A DNA stretch of 64,000 bases from CAYMCQ01 sp964389025 (GTDB taxonomy: Bacteria > Verrucomicrobiota > Verrucomicrobiia > Limisphaerales > CAYMCQ01). The stretch lies in assembly GCA_964389025.1 (NCBI GenBank), contig CAYMCQ010000003.1, forward strand, positions 1 through 64,000, given 5' to 3'. Position 1 is the first letter of the stretch. Each line of letters opens with the position of its first letter. Shown here in pieces: positions 32,668-41,750 of the stretch. A program made the translations under genes and the position numbers. A model generated the notes under the pieces. The model was not told the origin of the DNA. It searched no databases and saw only the letters and a program-made list of their open reading frames with translations.

Positions 32668-35204
32668 TGAAAAATTCCAAGCTCCAACATCCAAGCTCCA
32701 GAGAAACTTCAAGCTCCAAGCGCCAACGGCTCTCGCGGCGGTGTTTGAAGTTTGAGGTTTGGAGCTTCACTGGTGCTTGGTGCTTGGTGCTTGGTGCTTT
32801 GTTTGCGCCGTTCATGGCTTGTTTCGCCGCCGCCCCCACTCCGGCGCAAACCTCATTCTTCGAAAACAAAATCCGCCCCATCCTCGCGGACAATTGTTAC
32901 AAGTGCCACAGTCAGCAATCGGAAAAAGTCAAAGCCGGCCTGCTGCTCGACACGCGCGACGGTGTTTTGAAGGGCGGTGAATCTGGCGCGGTCATCGTTC
33001 CCGGCGACCCTGAAAAAAGTCTCCTCATCAAGGCAGTTCGTTACACCGACCCCGATCTGCAGATGCCGCCGAAGAACAAGAAACTTTCCGACGAGCAGAT
33101 CGCCGACCTTGAATCGTGGGTGAAGATGGGCGCGCCGGATCCGCGCGTCGCGACTGCCGCGCAGAAAGATTGGAAGGACGCGAACTACAAACACTGGGCG
33201 TGGCAACCCATCAAAGACACGACTGTGCCGGCGGTGAAAGATTCTTCGTGGTGCAAAACGCCTGTTGACAATTTCATCCTCGCCAAGCTCGAAGAAAAAA
33301 ATCTGAAGCCAAATCCGCCCACCGACAAACGCACGCTCATCCGCCGCGCGACGTTTGATTTGATTGGCTTGCCGCCGACGCCGGAGCAGGTTGACGCGTT
33401 CGAGGCTGACAATTCACCGGATGCCTTCGCGAAAGTTGTGGATCGCCTGCTCGCATCGCCGCAATACGGCGAGCGATGGGGACGCCACTGGCTCGACGTG
33501 GCGCGTTACAGCGACACGAAGGGGCAGATCCGCCGCCAGCGCGAAGACCCGAACAATCCCTACGCCTGGACGTATCGTGATTATGTCATCCGCAGTTTCA
33601 ACGAGGACAAACCGTTCAACGTTTTCATCGTCGAACAAATCGCGGCGGACAAATTGCCGGCGACGAAACGCAATGCCGGAAATCTGGCCGCGCTCGGCTT
33701 CCTGACCGTCGGCGACCGCTTCATGGAAATGCAGCACGACATCATCAACGACCAGATTGATGTCGTGACGAAAGGTTTTCTCGGACTGACCGTCACGTGC
33801 GCGCGCTGCCACGACCACAAGTTCGACCCGATTCCGCAGAAGGATTATTATTCGCTGCACGGAATTTTCGCGAGCTGCAAGCGGCCTGAAGTGGAGCCGG
33901 TCATTTCCAAAATCTACGAGACGCCGGAATATCTGACCTACTACAAGCGCCGGATGGAACTCGAAAAAGAGAAACAGGAAGTCGAAGCGAAATTTGCCGC
34001 GGCCAGAAAAGCGCGCGATCGCGAAGCCATCAGGGACGTTCAACGTGATATGCGCCGGAACGTCGGCGAAATCGCGCGGCTGGAAATGACCTCGCCCGGT
34101 GCGCCGATGCGCGCGATGGTCGTCGAAGATTCCGCGCGGCCAAAGGATTCGCCGTTGTTCATCCGCGGTGAAGCCGGGAATCGCGGTGAAATTGTTCCGC
34201 GCCGGTTTCTTGAAGTGCTATCCGGTCTGAATCGTCCCGCTTGGACGAATGGCAGCGGGCGGCTTGAACTCGCCACCGCCATCGCCAGCCGGAACAACCC
34301 GCTCACGCCGCGCTGCATCATCAACCGCATCTGGCTGCACCACTTCGGCGAAGGCTTCGTCCCCACGCCTGATGACCTCGGCACGATGTCAGAGGAGCCG
34401 AGCCACCTTGAGTTGCTGAATTACCTCGCCGTCCGTTTCATGGATGAAGGCTGGAGCATCAAGAAAATCCACCGGCTCATCATGCTCTCGGCGGTCTATC
34501 AGGAAAGCAGCGCCAACAATCCGCGCTACGCGGAGAAAGACCCGAACAACCGACTGCTCTGGCGCGCGAACATCCGCCGGCTCGAATACGAAGCGATCCG
34601 CGATTCACTCCTCTCCATCGGCGGCTCGCTCGACAAGACCATGTTCGGTCGCCCGGTTGATTTTGAAAAAAATCCCAACTCAACGCGACGCGCGATTTAC
34701 GGGCTTATTGACCGCTCGGACGTTGAGGACACGCTGGTGAATTTCGATTTCGCCAATCCGGACATGCCCAACGGCAAGCGCCATGACACGACCGTGCCAC
34801 AGCAGGCTTTGTTCTTCATGAACAGCCCGCTTGTCATCGAACAGGCCAAACGGCTCGCCGCGATGTCGCAGTTCAAAGATTGCAAAACCGACGAAGCCAG
34901 AATCCAGTTTCTCTACGACCGCATTTTCCAGCGCCTGCCGCGCGCGGAAGAAATCAAGCTCGGCGTCGAATTCATCGCGCAAACTTTGCCGGCGAAGGAA
35001 GTCGCGTCGAACGACATCGCAGTGCGCCCGATCTCCAACGACGGAAAACGCCTCCGCGAGATGACCCCTCAAGAGCGACAGCAATTCAGGAAGCGAATGG
35101 AACGTCGCGGCAGCGATGACACGCGCCCGCGCCCGCCCTTGACGCCGTGGGAAGAATACGCCCACGCGCTCTTGCAGGCCAACGAAGTGACTTTTGTGAA
35201 TTAG
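32667..35204 (+). CDS. PSD1 cytochrome c / DUF1549 / DUF1553 protein with repeat-encoded signal peptide
   Basis: 845 aa from the ATG at 32667, overlapping the DUF1501 stop (TGATG). After an N-terminal signal segment (GAWCLVLGALFAPFMACFAA) comes a haem-binding planctomycete cytochrome c domain with CYKCH, about residues 65-150. DUF1549 follows (LIRRATFDLIGLPPTPEQVD, ERWGRHWLDVARYSDT), and DUF1553 is in the C-terminal half (NRIWLHHFGEGFVPTPDDLG). It is probably periplasmic and acts with the DUF1501 partner. Its first ~45 codons are a short-unit fold-back repeat, so the export signal comes from repeat DNA. Confidence 0.92.
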   Translation: MKNSKLQHPSSRETSSSKRQRLSRRCLKFEVWSFTGAWCLVLGALFAPFMACFAAAPTPAQTSFFENKIRPILADNCYKCHSQQSEKVKAGLLLDTRDGVLKGGESGAVIVPGDPEKSLLIKAVRYTDPDLQMPPKNKKLSDEQIADLESWVKMGAPDPRVATAAQKDWKDANYKHWAWQPIKDTTVPAVKDSSWCKTPVDNFILAKLEEKNLKPNPPTDKRTLIRRATFDLIGLPPTPEQVDAFEADNSPDAFAKVVDRLLASPQYGERWGRHWLDVARYSDTKGQIRRQREDPNNPYAWTYRDYVIRSFNEDKPFNVFIVEQIAADKLPATKRNAGNLAALGFLTVGDRFMEMQHDIINDQIDVVTKGFLGLTVTCARCHDHKFDPIPQKDYYSLHGIFASCKRPEVEPVISKIYETPEYLTYYKRRMELEKEKQEVEAKFAAARKARDREAIRDVQRDMRRNVGEIARLEMTSPGAPMRAMVVEDSARPKDSPLFIRGEAGNRGEIVPRRFLEVLSGLNRPAWTNGSGRLELATAIASRNNPLTPRCIINRIWLHHFGEGFVPTPDDLGTMSEEPSHLELLNYLAVRFMDEGWSIKKIHRLIMLSAVYQESSANNPRYAEKDPNNRLLWRANIRRLEYEAIRDSLLSIGGSLDKTMFGRPVDFEKNPNSTRRAIYGLIDRSDVEDTLVNFDFANPDMPNGKRHDTTVPQQALFFMNSPLVIEQAKRLAAMSQFKDCKTDEARIQFLYDRIFQRLPRAEEIKLGVEFIAQTLPAKEVASNDIAVRPISNDGKRLREMTPQERQQFRKRMERRGSDDTRPRPPLTPWEEYAHALLQANEVTFVN
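32669..32802 (+). repeat. Heptamer fold-back repeat encoding a signal peptide
   Basis: The left half has CCAAGCT-type heptamers, and the right half has the complementary TTGGTGC heptamer repeated about four times. A GC-rich centre separates them. The whole repeat is translated as the N terminus of the PSD1 cytochrome gene. The layout, including an AGAAAC linker in the left half, matches the repeat at 52746..52892. Confidence 0.85.
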
Positions 35205-35220
35205 TTTTCAGGGACGGCTT

Positions 35221-36006
35221 CTATTCTGGAAAGCAAATGATGATTTCCAGAGTCGCGAGCAGGTTCATTAACGCGTGCAACATCATGCAAAGCAGGACGG
35301 AGCCTGTTTTCAACCGCGCCAGGCCGAGAAGAATTCCCGAGGCGAAAATCGTTGCGATGCCATAAAAATCGTATTGCAGATGGATGCCCGCCCAGGCCGT
35401 CGAGCTTATGAGGATCGCTGCAACCGGGCCGGGCCGGGAGTTCTGGATGCCGCGAAAAAGAAATCCACGGAACAGAAATTCCTCCGAGAGCGGAGCGGCT
35501 ACGATGAGAGCGAACCAGAGCAGCGGCGGAAAGTAGGAGCTTCGATACATTTCGACCATCACATCCGGGATGAGCGGTCGCCCAAGCGCCTGCGTGAGCC
35601 AGTCGCTCGCGACGACGAGAACCAGCAACGCGACCGTCCAACGGACAAATTGTTTCAACGTCGGCAGATGCCAGCCCAGATAATCGCGGATGGACGGCCC
35701 GTTTCTCAGCCGGACAAAAAGGATGGAAAGGCCGGCGACGACCGGCGCGCACAAAATTGTCATCACCGCCATGACGAACCCGTTCGACTCAATCTCTTCC
35801 ACTGAAGGAGGCGACTGGCTGCGCGTCACGATCATTTTCGCGGCGACGTAAACCGCGACCACGATGGCTTGGACTCCGACGAATGCGACCCCGATCAACG
35901 CGCTCAAGCCAAGCGTCGCCCAAAATCCCCACGGGCCTTTGGGAGGAGCGGCTTGCGGTTCCAAAGCCAAAGTCGGCGGAACTGCCGGCGGAAATTCCTC
36001 GTTCAT
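35221..36006 (-). CDS. CPBP family intramembrane metalloprotease
   Basis: Membrane protein of 261 aa with about eight hydrophobic helices. The abortive-infection/CAAX-protease motifs are clear: EEFLFRGFLFRG (EExxxR), a second motif around SSTAWAGIHLQYDF with the conserved His, and a third in LLCMMLHALMNLL. The N terminus is Pro/Ala-rich. Family members are intramembrane endopeptidases involved in prenyl-peptide processing, bacteriocin immunity or unknown tasks. It converges on the PSD1 gene. Confidence 0.88.
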   Translation of the reverse strand: MNEEFPPAVPPTLALEPQAAPPKGPWGFWATLGLSALIGVAFVGVQAIVVAVYVAAKMIVTRSQSPPSVEEIESNGFVMAVMTILCAPVVAGLSILFVRLRNGPSIRDYLGWHLPTLKQFVRWTVALLVLVVASDWLTQALGRPLIPDVMVEMYRSSYFPPLLWFALIVAAPLSEEFLFRGFLFRGIQNSRPGPVAAILISSTAWAGIHLQYDFYGIATIFASGILLGLARLKTGSVLLCMMLHALMNLLATLEIIICFPE

Positions 36007-36045
36007 CGGTGGCGCGAGGTCTCGTCTAAGAGGCGACCAACCAGA

Positions 36046-36270
36046 CTATCCCTGAATCAAGCTCGCCTTGTTCTTCTTCATGTATTTTTCCAGCGTGCTG
36101 ATGCCGGTGATGGAAGTCGGGACGCGGACGGCCGCGGGCAACCCGAGTTTGTAATGAACAAGAAGTTTGCCGACCATTTGGACTCTAAGATTGGCTTTGC
36201 CCACTCGCCAGACCTGGCCATTTTCAAGAGGTTTACGGAGAACGGGGCGCTTCGGCTTATTATTCGTCAT
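36046..36270 (-). CDS. Small basic hypothetical protein (74 aa)
   Basis: From the ATG at 36270 (MTNNKPKRPVLRKPLENGQV). Basic N terminus, then beta-rich VWRVGKANLRVQMVGKLLVH and a terminal helix LEKYMKKNKASLIQ. No signal peptide. It looks like a genuine conserved small protein, but I do not recognise a family. Lies about 40 nt upstream of the CPBP gene on the same strand. Confidence 0.6.
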   Translation of the reverse strand: MTNNKPKRPVLRKPLENGQVWRVGKANLRVQMVGKLLVHYKLGLPAAVRVPTSITGISTLEKYMKKNKASLIQG

Positions 36271-36401
36271 GCCAGAGTTTGCGCAAAAACGCGCAGCGAA
36301 GCGAGACAAATCGCTTCCTTAAAATAGTGACAACGCCGTATGGCTTTCTCCAACCGCTTCAAAGCTTGCGGCCAAATCGTTTCTGCCTGTAAAAGTTCTC
36401 C

Positions 36402-37031
36402 GTGTTCGGCGGAAAAATACTTCATCTCGGCATCCTCGGTTCCGGCCAAGGCTCGAACTTCGGCGCGATTGCCGACGCGTGCCTCGCGGGAAAAATTCCG
36501 GCGGAAGTTGCCGTCGTTTTGAGCGACGTGGAGAACGCGGGCATTCTCGAACGCGCGCGCCAGCGAAACATTCCCGCAAAATTTATTTCGCCGGGAAAAT
36601 TCCGCACGAAGCTCGATGACGACGCGGAGCGCGCCTACATCGAGGCGCTGCGGGAGGCGCGTGTGGATTTGATTGTGCTCGCCGGGTTCATGCGGATTTT
36701 GAAGGGCGAATTTTTGCGCGCATTCGAAGGGCGCGTCATCAACATTCATCCGGCGCTGCTGCCGTCGTTTCCCGGACTGGAGGCGTGGAAGCAGGCGCTG
36801 GATTACGGCGTGAAGGTGACAGGTTGCACGGTGCATTTCGTGGATCAGGGCGTGGACACCGGCCCCATCATCGCGCAGCAAACCGTGCCCGTGCTGCCCG
36901 GCGATTCGCCGACGAGCTTGCACGCGCGGATTCATCGCGCGGAGCATGAATTGTATCCGCAAGTCGTCGGCGCGCTGGCGCGCGGAGAAATCGAAGTGCG
37001 CGGCCGTGAGGTGATCTGGAAGAAGAGTTGA
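36402..37031 (+). CDS. purN: Phosphoribosylglycinamide formyltransferase
   Basis: Enzyme of 209 aa that transfers a formyl group from 10-formyl-THF to GAR in purine synthesis (cytosol). Motifs in order: LGILGSGQGSNFGAI near the N terminus (phosphate loop), LAGFMRILKGEFL, INIHPALLPSFPG with the catalytic Asn-x-His, and VDQGVDTGPIIAQ with the catalytic Asp. The frame starts with GTG at 36402, which gives the normal length; no better ATG precedes the first strand. Stands alone rather than in a pur operon. Confidence 0.93.
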   Translation: MFGGKILHLGILGSGQGSNFGAIADACLAGKIPAEVAVVLSDVENAGILERARQRNIPAKFISPGKFRTKLDDDAERAYIEALREARVDLIVLAGFMRILKGEFLRAFEGRVINIHPALLPSFPGLEAWKQALDYGVKVTGCTVHFVDQGVDTGPIIAQQTVPVLPGDSPTSLHARIHRAEHELYPQVVGALARGEIEVRGREVIWKKS

Positions 37032-37133
37032 ACCACCAACGAACACGAATGAACGCAAATTCTTTTTACACCGATTTCACAGATTTACGCGGATTTTTTA
37101 TTCGTATTCATTCGTGTCAATTCGTGGTTGCCG
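37029..37133. repeat. Fold-back repeat at the purN / pgsA-like junction
   Basis: ACCACCAACGAACACGAATG on the left pairs imperfectly with CATTCGTGTCAATTCGTGGT on the right, with a T-rich centre (TTTACACCGATTTCACAGAT). It contains the stop codon and last residues (RIDTNEYE) of the convergent CDP-alcohol phosphatidyltransferase gene and begins at the purN stop. Confidence 0.75.
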
Positions 37134-37694
37134 TCGAGTTTCCCGGCGGATTTGAATCGCATGCCATAGCGATGGCACGTCGGCGCGGCGCGCAGAAAGC
37201 GTCGCGGTGATCGCCATTTCCTCCAGCCCGCTCAAGACGACAACCGGCATCACGATGCGCAACGGCCAGCCCGGTCCTCCGGCGAAAATCACCAGCGCAG
37301 CCGCGCCCAGCAGAATCACCGCAACTTTGCCGCCCCAGGTGTGATACGCATTCAGGCGGCGAAATTTCAGGAAGCCGGAAACAACCGAGGCGATGTAGAA
37401 GAAAATTCCCGCCGCCAGAAAATATTTTTCCTCGTGGATCACATCAGGCCGCAGCCACCACACGCAGAAGGGCAGGGCGGGATACGTCACGAAATCTGCC
37501 CAGCTATCGAGCTTCGCGCCGAAGTCGGAGGATTGGTTGAGCTTTCGCGCGAGAAAACCGTCGGCCATGTCCGTGAACAGCGCGAGGATGAGGCAGGCCA
37601 GAAAAAGTCTTGGAGAACTTGTCCATGCGAGCAGTAGCATGAACGGCACAAGAAAAATTCGCAGCACGCTCAGGAGATTGGGCAGCGTGAACAT
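37098..37694 (-). CDS. CDP-alcohol phosphatidyltransferase family protein
   Basis: Membrane enzyme of 198 aa. The hallmark DGxxAR(x8)GxxxDxxxD is complete in DMADGFLARKLN followed by SSDFGAKLDSWAD. About six hydrophobic helices follow the start MFTLPNLLSVLRIFLVPFML, typical of PgsA-like enzymes that join CDP-diacylglycerol to glycerol phosphate or another alcohol. The specific acceptor is not certain. The C-terminal ~10 residues come from the fold-back repeat and are likely a neutral extension. Confidence 0.87.
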   Translation of the reverse strand: MFTLPNLLSVLRIFLVPFMLLLAWTSSPRLFLACLILALFTDMADGFLARKLNQSSDFGAKLDSWADFVTYPALPFCVWWLRPDVIHEEKYFLAAGIFFYIASVVSGFLKFRRLNAYHTWGGKVAVILLGAAALVIFAGGPGWPLRIVMPVVVLSGLEEMAITATLSARRADVPSLWHAIQIRRETRRQPRIDTNEYE

Positions 37695-37715
37695 TCGAAA
37701 ATTATCCGGCGTATT

Positions 37716-39809
37716 TCACGGCGCAGCTTTGGTTAGCGCGTCCAGAATGCGCCGCCTGGCCGCGCCGACTGTCGGAAACTCCTGCAAAACGATTGGCGGT
37801 TGGCTCGCGTCGCGCGGATAAACCAAAACCATCGGCACACCGGCGCTGCCGAATTTTTTCAGCTCGGCTTTAATCGCAGGCGGAGAATCTGTGTTGTCGG
37901 CTAGCAGGGCGGCTGTGTTCGACTCTTTGATTTTCGCCCGCACCTTTGCATCCTCAAGCGCGGGTTTCACATAGATGTTGCACGTCAAACACCAGTCGGC
38001 GGTGAAATCCACCAGCACCGGCCTGCCTTCGGCGCGCGCTTTCTCGACGGCTTCGGGACTCCATGGCTGCCAGAATGTTTCCGCGTTTCGCGACGGCGAA
38101 CGCCAGTGCAATTTGTGTTCGAGCGCGAACGCGTAAATTCCGGCAAGCATCGCGAGGCAAAGAATCACCGCCACGACGCGACGACCGCCGCCGCGTTGGA
38201 CGAATTGTCCCCAGACCCACACGGCGAACGCGACGACGACGAGAAACAATCCGAGCCACAGCGCGCCGCTGTCACCGAAGCGCGGCGCGGTGAACCAGAA
38301 AATCCACACTGCCGTCGCCAGCATCGGGAAACCCATCGCAACTTTAAATTTTTCCATCCACGCGCCGGGTCGCGGCAAAAATTTCAGCCAGCCCGGTTTC
38401 GCGCTCAACAGGATGTAGGGCGACGCGAGGCCAGTTCCAATCGTGATGAAGAACAGCAAAATGATCAGCGGTGGTTGGAGAAACGCGAAGCCGAGCGCCG
38501 GCGCAAGAAACGGCGCGGTGCAAGGCGTCGCGAGCAGAGTGGCGAGCACGCCATTGAAGAACGCGCCGGGCGCGCCGTGTTTGGACGCGAGCTGGCTGGC
38601 CGCGCTCATCGCGCCGCCGCCGAGGTTCACTTCGAACACGCCGAACAGATTCATTGCCACGAGCGCGACAAGAACGAGCAACGCGACTGAGAATTGCGGG
38701 CTTTGCAATTGCATTCCCCAACTCGCAGCGCCGCCGGCCTGCTTGATTGCGATGACTAGTCCGGCCATGACCAGAAACGAAGCAAGCACGCCTAGTCCAT
38801 AAATCAAACCGAGCTTGAAAACGCGGCGCGGTTCGTCATGGCTTTGCTGGACGAAGCCAAAAATTTTCAGCGCGATGACAGGAAACACGCACGGCATGAT
38901 GTTCAAAATAAGTCCGCCGATGAACGCGAAGACGAGCATTTGCAGAAACGATTGCGGTGCGGATATGTTTGTTGAAGCCGGAGCGGTGTCAACGGCGCTC
39001 GAAATCTGCAATTCGACTTCATGGCCTTGCTCGTGGGTTACGAGCAATCCTTTGATTGCCGTCGGCCAGGCGTCACCTGTTATTGAAACCATTTTTTGCA
39101 GGCGCACTTTTCCGTTCGACGCTGGCAATGAAGTTGTTTTCGGCTCGACGTTGTAATTTGTGCTTTCGTAAGGAAAAAAATCCGCTGCGCCAGGTTGAGC
39201 AGCGTTCCATTCGATGAGAAGCGGGCGCGAATCGCCGCCGGACGGTTTTTCCCACGCGGCGATCCCGCCGAGCGCCGAACCGTCCTTCGGAAGTTTCTGT
39301 TTCCACTGTTCAAGCAACGCGGCGTCGGCGGAAGGTTTTGTTTCGCTGCCTATGTTGAGCGTCGCGCTGATGTCCTGACTGCCCTTCACGCACTTTCCCT
39401 TGGGGTCACATTCGAGCCATCCAACTTTTCCACCGACTTCAACTGTGCCTGCTCGCGCGCCAGCCTGGATTTTCAAAGGCACGAGCAGGACAACCTCGTG
39501 TTCGTATTGATAACTTACCGAGCCATCAAGAACCGATTTTTCGGGGACCGGCCACTGGATTTCCCCGGCGGTGATTTCTTTTGGAAGCTGCCATTCCATC
39601 TTCGTCTCGATGCCGAAGTCGCCGGGATTTCTCCAATATGTGTGCCAGCCGTTTTCCATCTGCAAAACGATTCCGGCCATGACGGTGTCGCCGGGCCTCG
39701 CGGTTTCGGCGGACAGTATGAGCCTCGCGGTCGTTTTCAGCTCGCTGGCCGCGAGTGTCGAAAAACACAGGAGCAGTGCCGCGATCAATAGCTGGCGAAG
39801 TGTCCGCAT
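37716..39809 (-). CDS. DsbD-type protein-disulfide reductase
   Basis: Protein of 697 aa in three parts. A signal peptide (LLIAALLLCFSTLAA) leads into an N-terminal DsbD-alpha/ScsB-like domain to about residue 280 (GWHTYWRNPGDFGIETKMEW). The central membrane part has about eight helices (GGLILNIMPCVFPVIALKIF with the conserved CVFPV; ATLLATPCTAPFLAPALGFA with the second Cys). The C-terminal thioredoxin domain has DFTADWCLTCNIYVKPAL (CxxC). It passes electrons from cytosolic thioredoxin to periplasmic disulfide and haem maturation, which fits the haem-c proteins in this window. Confidence 0.92.
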   Translation of the reverse strand: MRTLRQLLIAALLLCFSTLAASELKTTARLILSAETARPGDTVMAGIVLQMENGWHTYWRNPGDFGIETKMEWQLPKEITAGEIQWPVPEKSVLDGSVSYQYEHEVVLLVPLKIQAGARAGTVEVGGKVGWLECDPKGKCVKGSQDISATLNIGSETKPSADAALLEQWKQKLPKDGSALGGIAAWEKPSGGDSRPLLIEWNAAQPGAADFFPYESTNYNVEPKTTSLPASNGKVRLQKMVSITGDAWPTAIKGLLVTHEQGHEVELQISSAVDTAPASTNISAPQSFLQMLVFAFIGGLILNIMPCVFPVIALKIFGFVQQSHDEPRRVFKLGLIYGLGVLASFLVMAGLVIAIKQAGGAASWGMQLQSPQFSVALLVLVALVAMNLFGVFEVNLGGGAMSAASQLASKHGAPGAFFNGVLATLLATPCTAPFLAPALGFAFLQPPLIILLFFITIGTGLASPYILLSAKPGWLKFLPRPGAWMEKFKVAMGFPMLATAVWIFWFTAPRFGDSGALWLGLFLVVVAFAVWVWGQFVQRGGGRRVVAVILCLAMLAGIYAFALEHKLHWRSPSRNAETFWQPWSPEAVEKARAEGRPVLVDFTADWCLTCNIYVKPALEDAKVRAKIKESNTAALLADNTDSPPAIKAELKKFGSAGVPMVLVYPRDASQPPIVLQEFPTVGAARRRILDALTKAAP

Positions 39810-39879
39810 GTAATATAGATGCCTGACGCGGGAAAAAGTTGAAACATTTTTTCGGATAATTATTCACCTCCGACCCGTC

Positions 39880-39983
39880 GGAGCGCGGCGTTTACGCCGC
39901 TTCAGCATCCGTAGGCGAACCGCCGCCAACCATTGCGCATCGCCCGGCATTGCAATGTTGAAGCGGCGTGAACGCCGCGCTCC
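39880..39983. repeat. Paired 25-bp inverted repeats
   Basis: Arms at 39880..39904 and 39959..39983 pair with one mismatch and enclose 54 nt. Each arm also contains its own small palindrome (GCGGCGTTTACGCCGC in the left). Sits between the divergent dsbD-like and PLD genes. Confidence 0.8.
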
Positions 39984-40033
39984 ATTTGCGAACGCGAATT
40001 GCAAATTCAGGTCGCTCCAATAACCTTGCCGCA

Positions 40034-41170
40034 ATGTCAGCCCTCAAGGACATCAAGCTTCAATGGCTCTGCGCGGGCAACGAGATTTTTCCCGCGCTGC
40101 TCGACGCCATCAACGCTGCGAAAAAATCGGTCAGGCTCGAAATTTACACTTATGCCCCGGACGCAATCGGCGAACGGTTTCGCGAGGCGCTGATTGCGGC
40201 GTGCAAACGCGGAGTTCAAGTTCGCGTGCTCGTGGATTCGATGGGTTCTATTTTGTTGCCGGCAAGTTTTCTTGAACCGGTGAAAGCCGCCGGGGGCGGC
40301 GTCCGTTGGTTCAATCCAATCACGCTCAAGCGCTTTGCCATCCGCAACCACCGCAAACTGCTCGTGTGCGATGATCAAGTCGCGTTCGTTGGTGGATTCA
40401 ACATCGCCTCGGACTACGACGGCGACGGAGTGACGCGCGGCTGGTGCGACATCGGCGTGAAAATCAATGGCGGCCTCATCGCGCAACTGGCCGAGACGTT
40501 CGATGAAATTTTTGCGCTGGCGGAGTTTCGGCACAAGCGATTCATGCGCTTCAGAAAATTTATCGCGAAAAAAATCCTCGGCACGCCGGACGCGCGGTTG
40601 TTGTTGAGCGGGCCGGGACGCGGGACGAGTCCAATCAAACGCGCGCTGAAAAAAGATTTCAAACACGCGAAGTCCGTGCGGATCATGGTCGCGTATTTTC
40701 TGCCGAGCTGGCGAATGCGGCGCGCGTTGACGCAAGTCGCGCGGCGCGGCGGCAGGGTGCAGTTGATTCTCCCCGGCAAGTCCGACGTGCTGGTTTCGCA
40801 ACTTGCCGGGCAAAGTTTGTATCGCCGCCTGCTGCGCGCTGGAATCGAGATTTACGAATACCAGCCGCAGATTCTCCACGCCAAGCTGATTGTGATTGAC
40901 GACGCGGTTTACGTCGGCTCGGCGAACATGGACGTGCGCAGCCTGCGCATCAATTACGAATTGATGCTCCGGTTGCACGACACGAAACATGTGGGAGAAG
41001 CGAATGAAATCTTCGAGCGTAATTTGAAGCAGAGCAAACGAATCGAGCCTGCCGCATGGCGCAAGGCGCGCTCGGTCTGGCGGCGGATCAAACATCGTTG
41101 GGCGTATTTTCTTCTCGCGCGGATTGATCCCTACGTCACGCTGCGGCAACTGAAAACCTTGCGGGATTGA
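40034..41170 (+). CDS. Phospholipase D-like / cardiolipin synthase family protein
   Basis: 378 aa from the ATG at 40034 (MSALKDIKLQWLCAGNEIFP); an upstream TTG-type frame runs through the repeat and is not favoured. Two HKD motifs are present: HRKLLVCDDQVAFVGGFN near residue 105 and HAKLIVIDDAVYVGSANMD near residue 281, as in ClsB/YbhO-type synthases that condense phosphatidylglycerol with another lipid. No N-terminal membrane helices, so it is the short ClsB-like form. Basic C-terminal tail. Confidence 0.88.
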   Translation: MSALKDIKLQWLCAGNEIFPALLDAINAAKKSVRLEIYTYAPDAIGERFREALIAACKRGVQVRVLVDSMGSILLPASFLEPVKAAGGGVRWFNPITLKRFAIRNHRKLLVCDDQVAFVGGFNIASDYDGDGVTRGWCDIGVKINGGLIAQLAETFDEIFALAEFRHKRFMRFRKFIAKKILGTPDARLLLSGPGRGTSPIKRALKKDFKHAKSVRIMVAYFLPSWRMRRALTQVARRGGRVQLILPGKSDVLVSQLAGQSLYRRLLRAGIEIYEYQPQILHAKLIVIDDAVYVGSANMDVRSLRINYELMLRLHDTKHVGEANEIFERNLKQSKRIEPAAWRKARSVWRRIKHRWAYFLLARIDPYVTLRQLKTLRD

Positions 41171-41271
41171 CCCGTTTTCGCTGCGCTTCGACGCGGCAGA
41201 CTTTCTCGCGCCGAATCCAAAGGTGAAGGTGAAAAAATAATTTTCACAAACCAACCATCAGAAGGTATGAA

Positions 41272-41285
41272 TGCAGCCTAACACT
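41272..41285. repeat. 14-bp direct repeat, left copy
   Basis: TGCAGCCTAACACT, identical to 41751..41764. The two copies bound the DUF4279-like gene. Just inside are inverted TTAGGCCAC (41289..41297) and GTGGCCTAA (41720..41728). Confidence 0.8.
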
Positions 41286-41288
41286 GGA

Positions 41289-41714
41289 TTAGGCCACGGT
41301 TTCATTTTTTGCTGTAGGCCAGAAATCAATCTGAAGATGAATGCCCAAAGCTCCGAGCAAGGCATGAAGGTCTGGCGGGACAAGAACGGACGAGGTGTCT
41401 TGAACTAGTGAAACCAAATGGATCTCATGCCCGCTCTTGACCAATGCTCGCAACTTGGTCTTTCGTGGAATCAAATCTTTGGCGACCCTCGTCATCTTCC
41501 GAATGAGCGCCCCCTCACTTCGTGAACTCTGGTAATGTCGTTTCCAGCCTCCCCATTTATGCTTAGACGAAAACAAATGAGTCTTTCCGCTCTTTGAAAT
41601 GAAGATCTTCCTCTCTCCTCTGCGCCAGCACTGCGATGGTCGCAGGCCAAGAGCCTCACTGACGACCTCGGGCTCAAGATTGTTGCCAAGGACCATTAAG
41701 AAGAGCGAAGGCAT
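41289..41714 (-). CDS. DUF4279-like protein in a repeat-bounded cassette
   Basis: Protein of 141 aa with no signal peptide. EALGLRPSQCWRRGE and SSKHKWGGWKR fit the DUF4279 pattern (LGLxPxxxWxxGE ... WxxW), a small alpha/beta family often found among accessory and immunity genes. The coding sequence is A/T-richer than its surroundings. It is enclosed by 14-bp direct repeats and 9-bp inverted repeats, and its stop codon lies in the left inverted repeat. This suggests a single-gene mobile cassette. Function unknown. Confidence 0.68.
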   Translation of the reverse strand: MPSLFLMVLGNNLEPEVVSEALGLRPSQCWRRGERKIFISKSGKTHLFSSKHKWGGWKRHYQSSRSEGALIRKMTRVAKDLIPRKTKLRALVKSGHEIHLVSLVQDTSSVLVPPDLHALLGALGIHLQIDFWPTAKNETVA

Positions 41715-41750
41715 ACGTAGTGGCCTAACCTTTAGATTAGCCGGGGGTTT

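Noticed and set aside
31156..32712. Upstream extension of the membrane zinc-ribbon frame
   Set aside because: Antisense to the DUF1501 gene; the zinc ribbon starts naturally at 31155.
32669..32802. Possible CRISPR-like array
   Set aside because: Units of 7 nt are contiguous with no spacers; it is a fold-back short-unit repeat.
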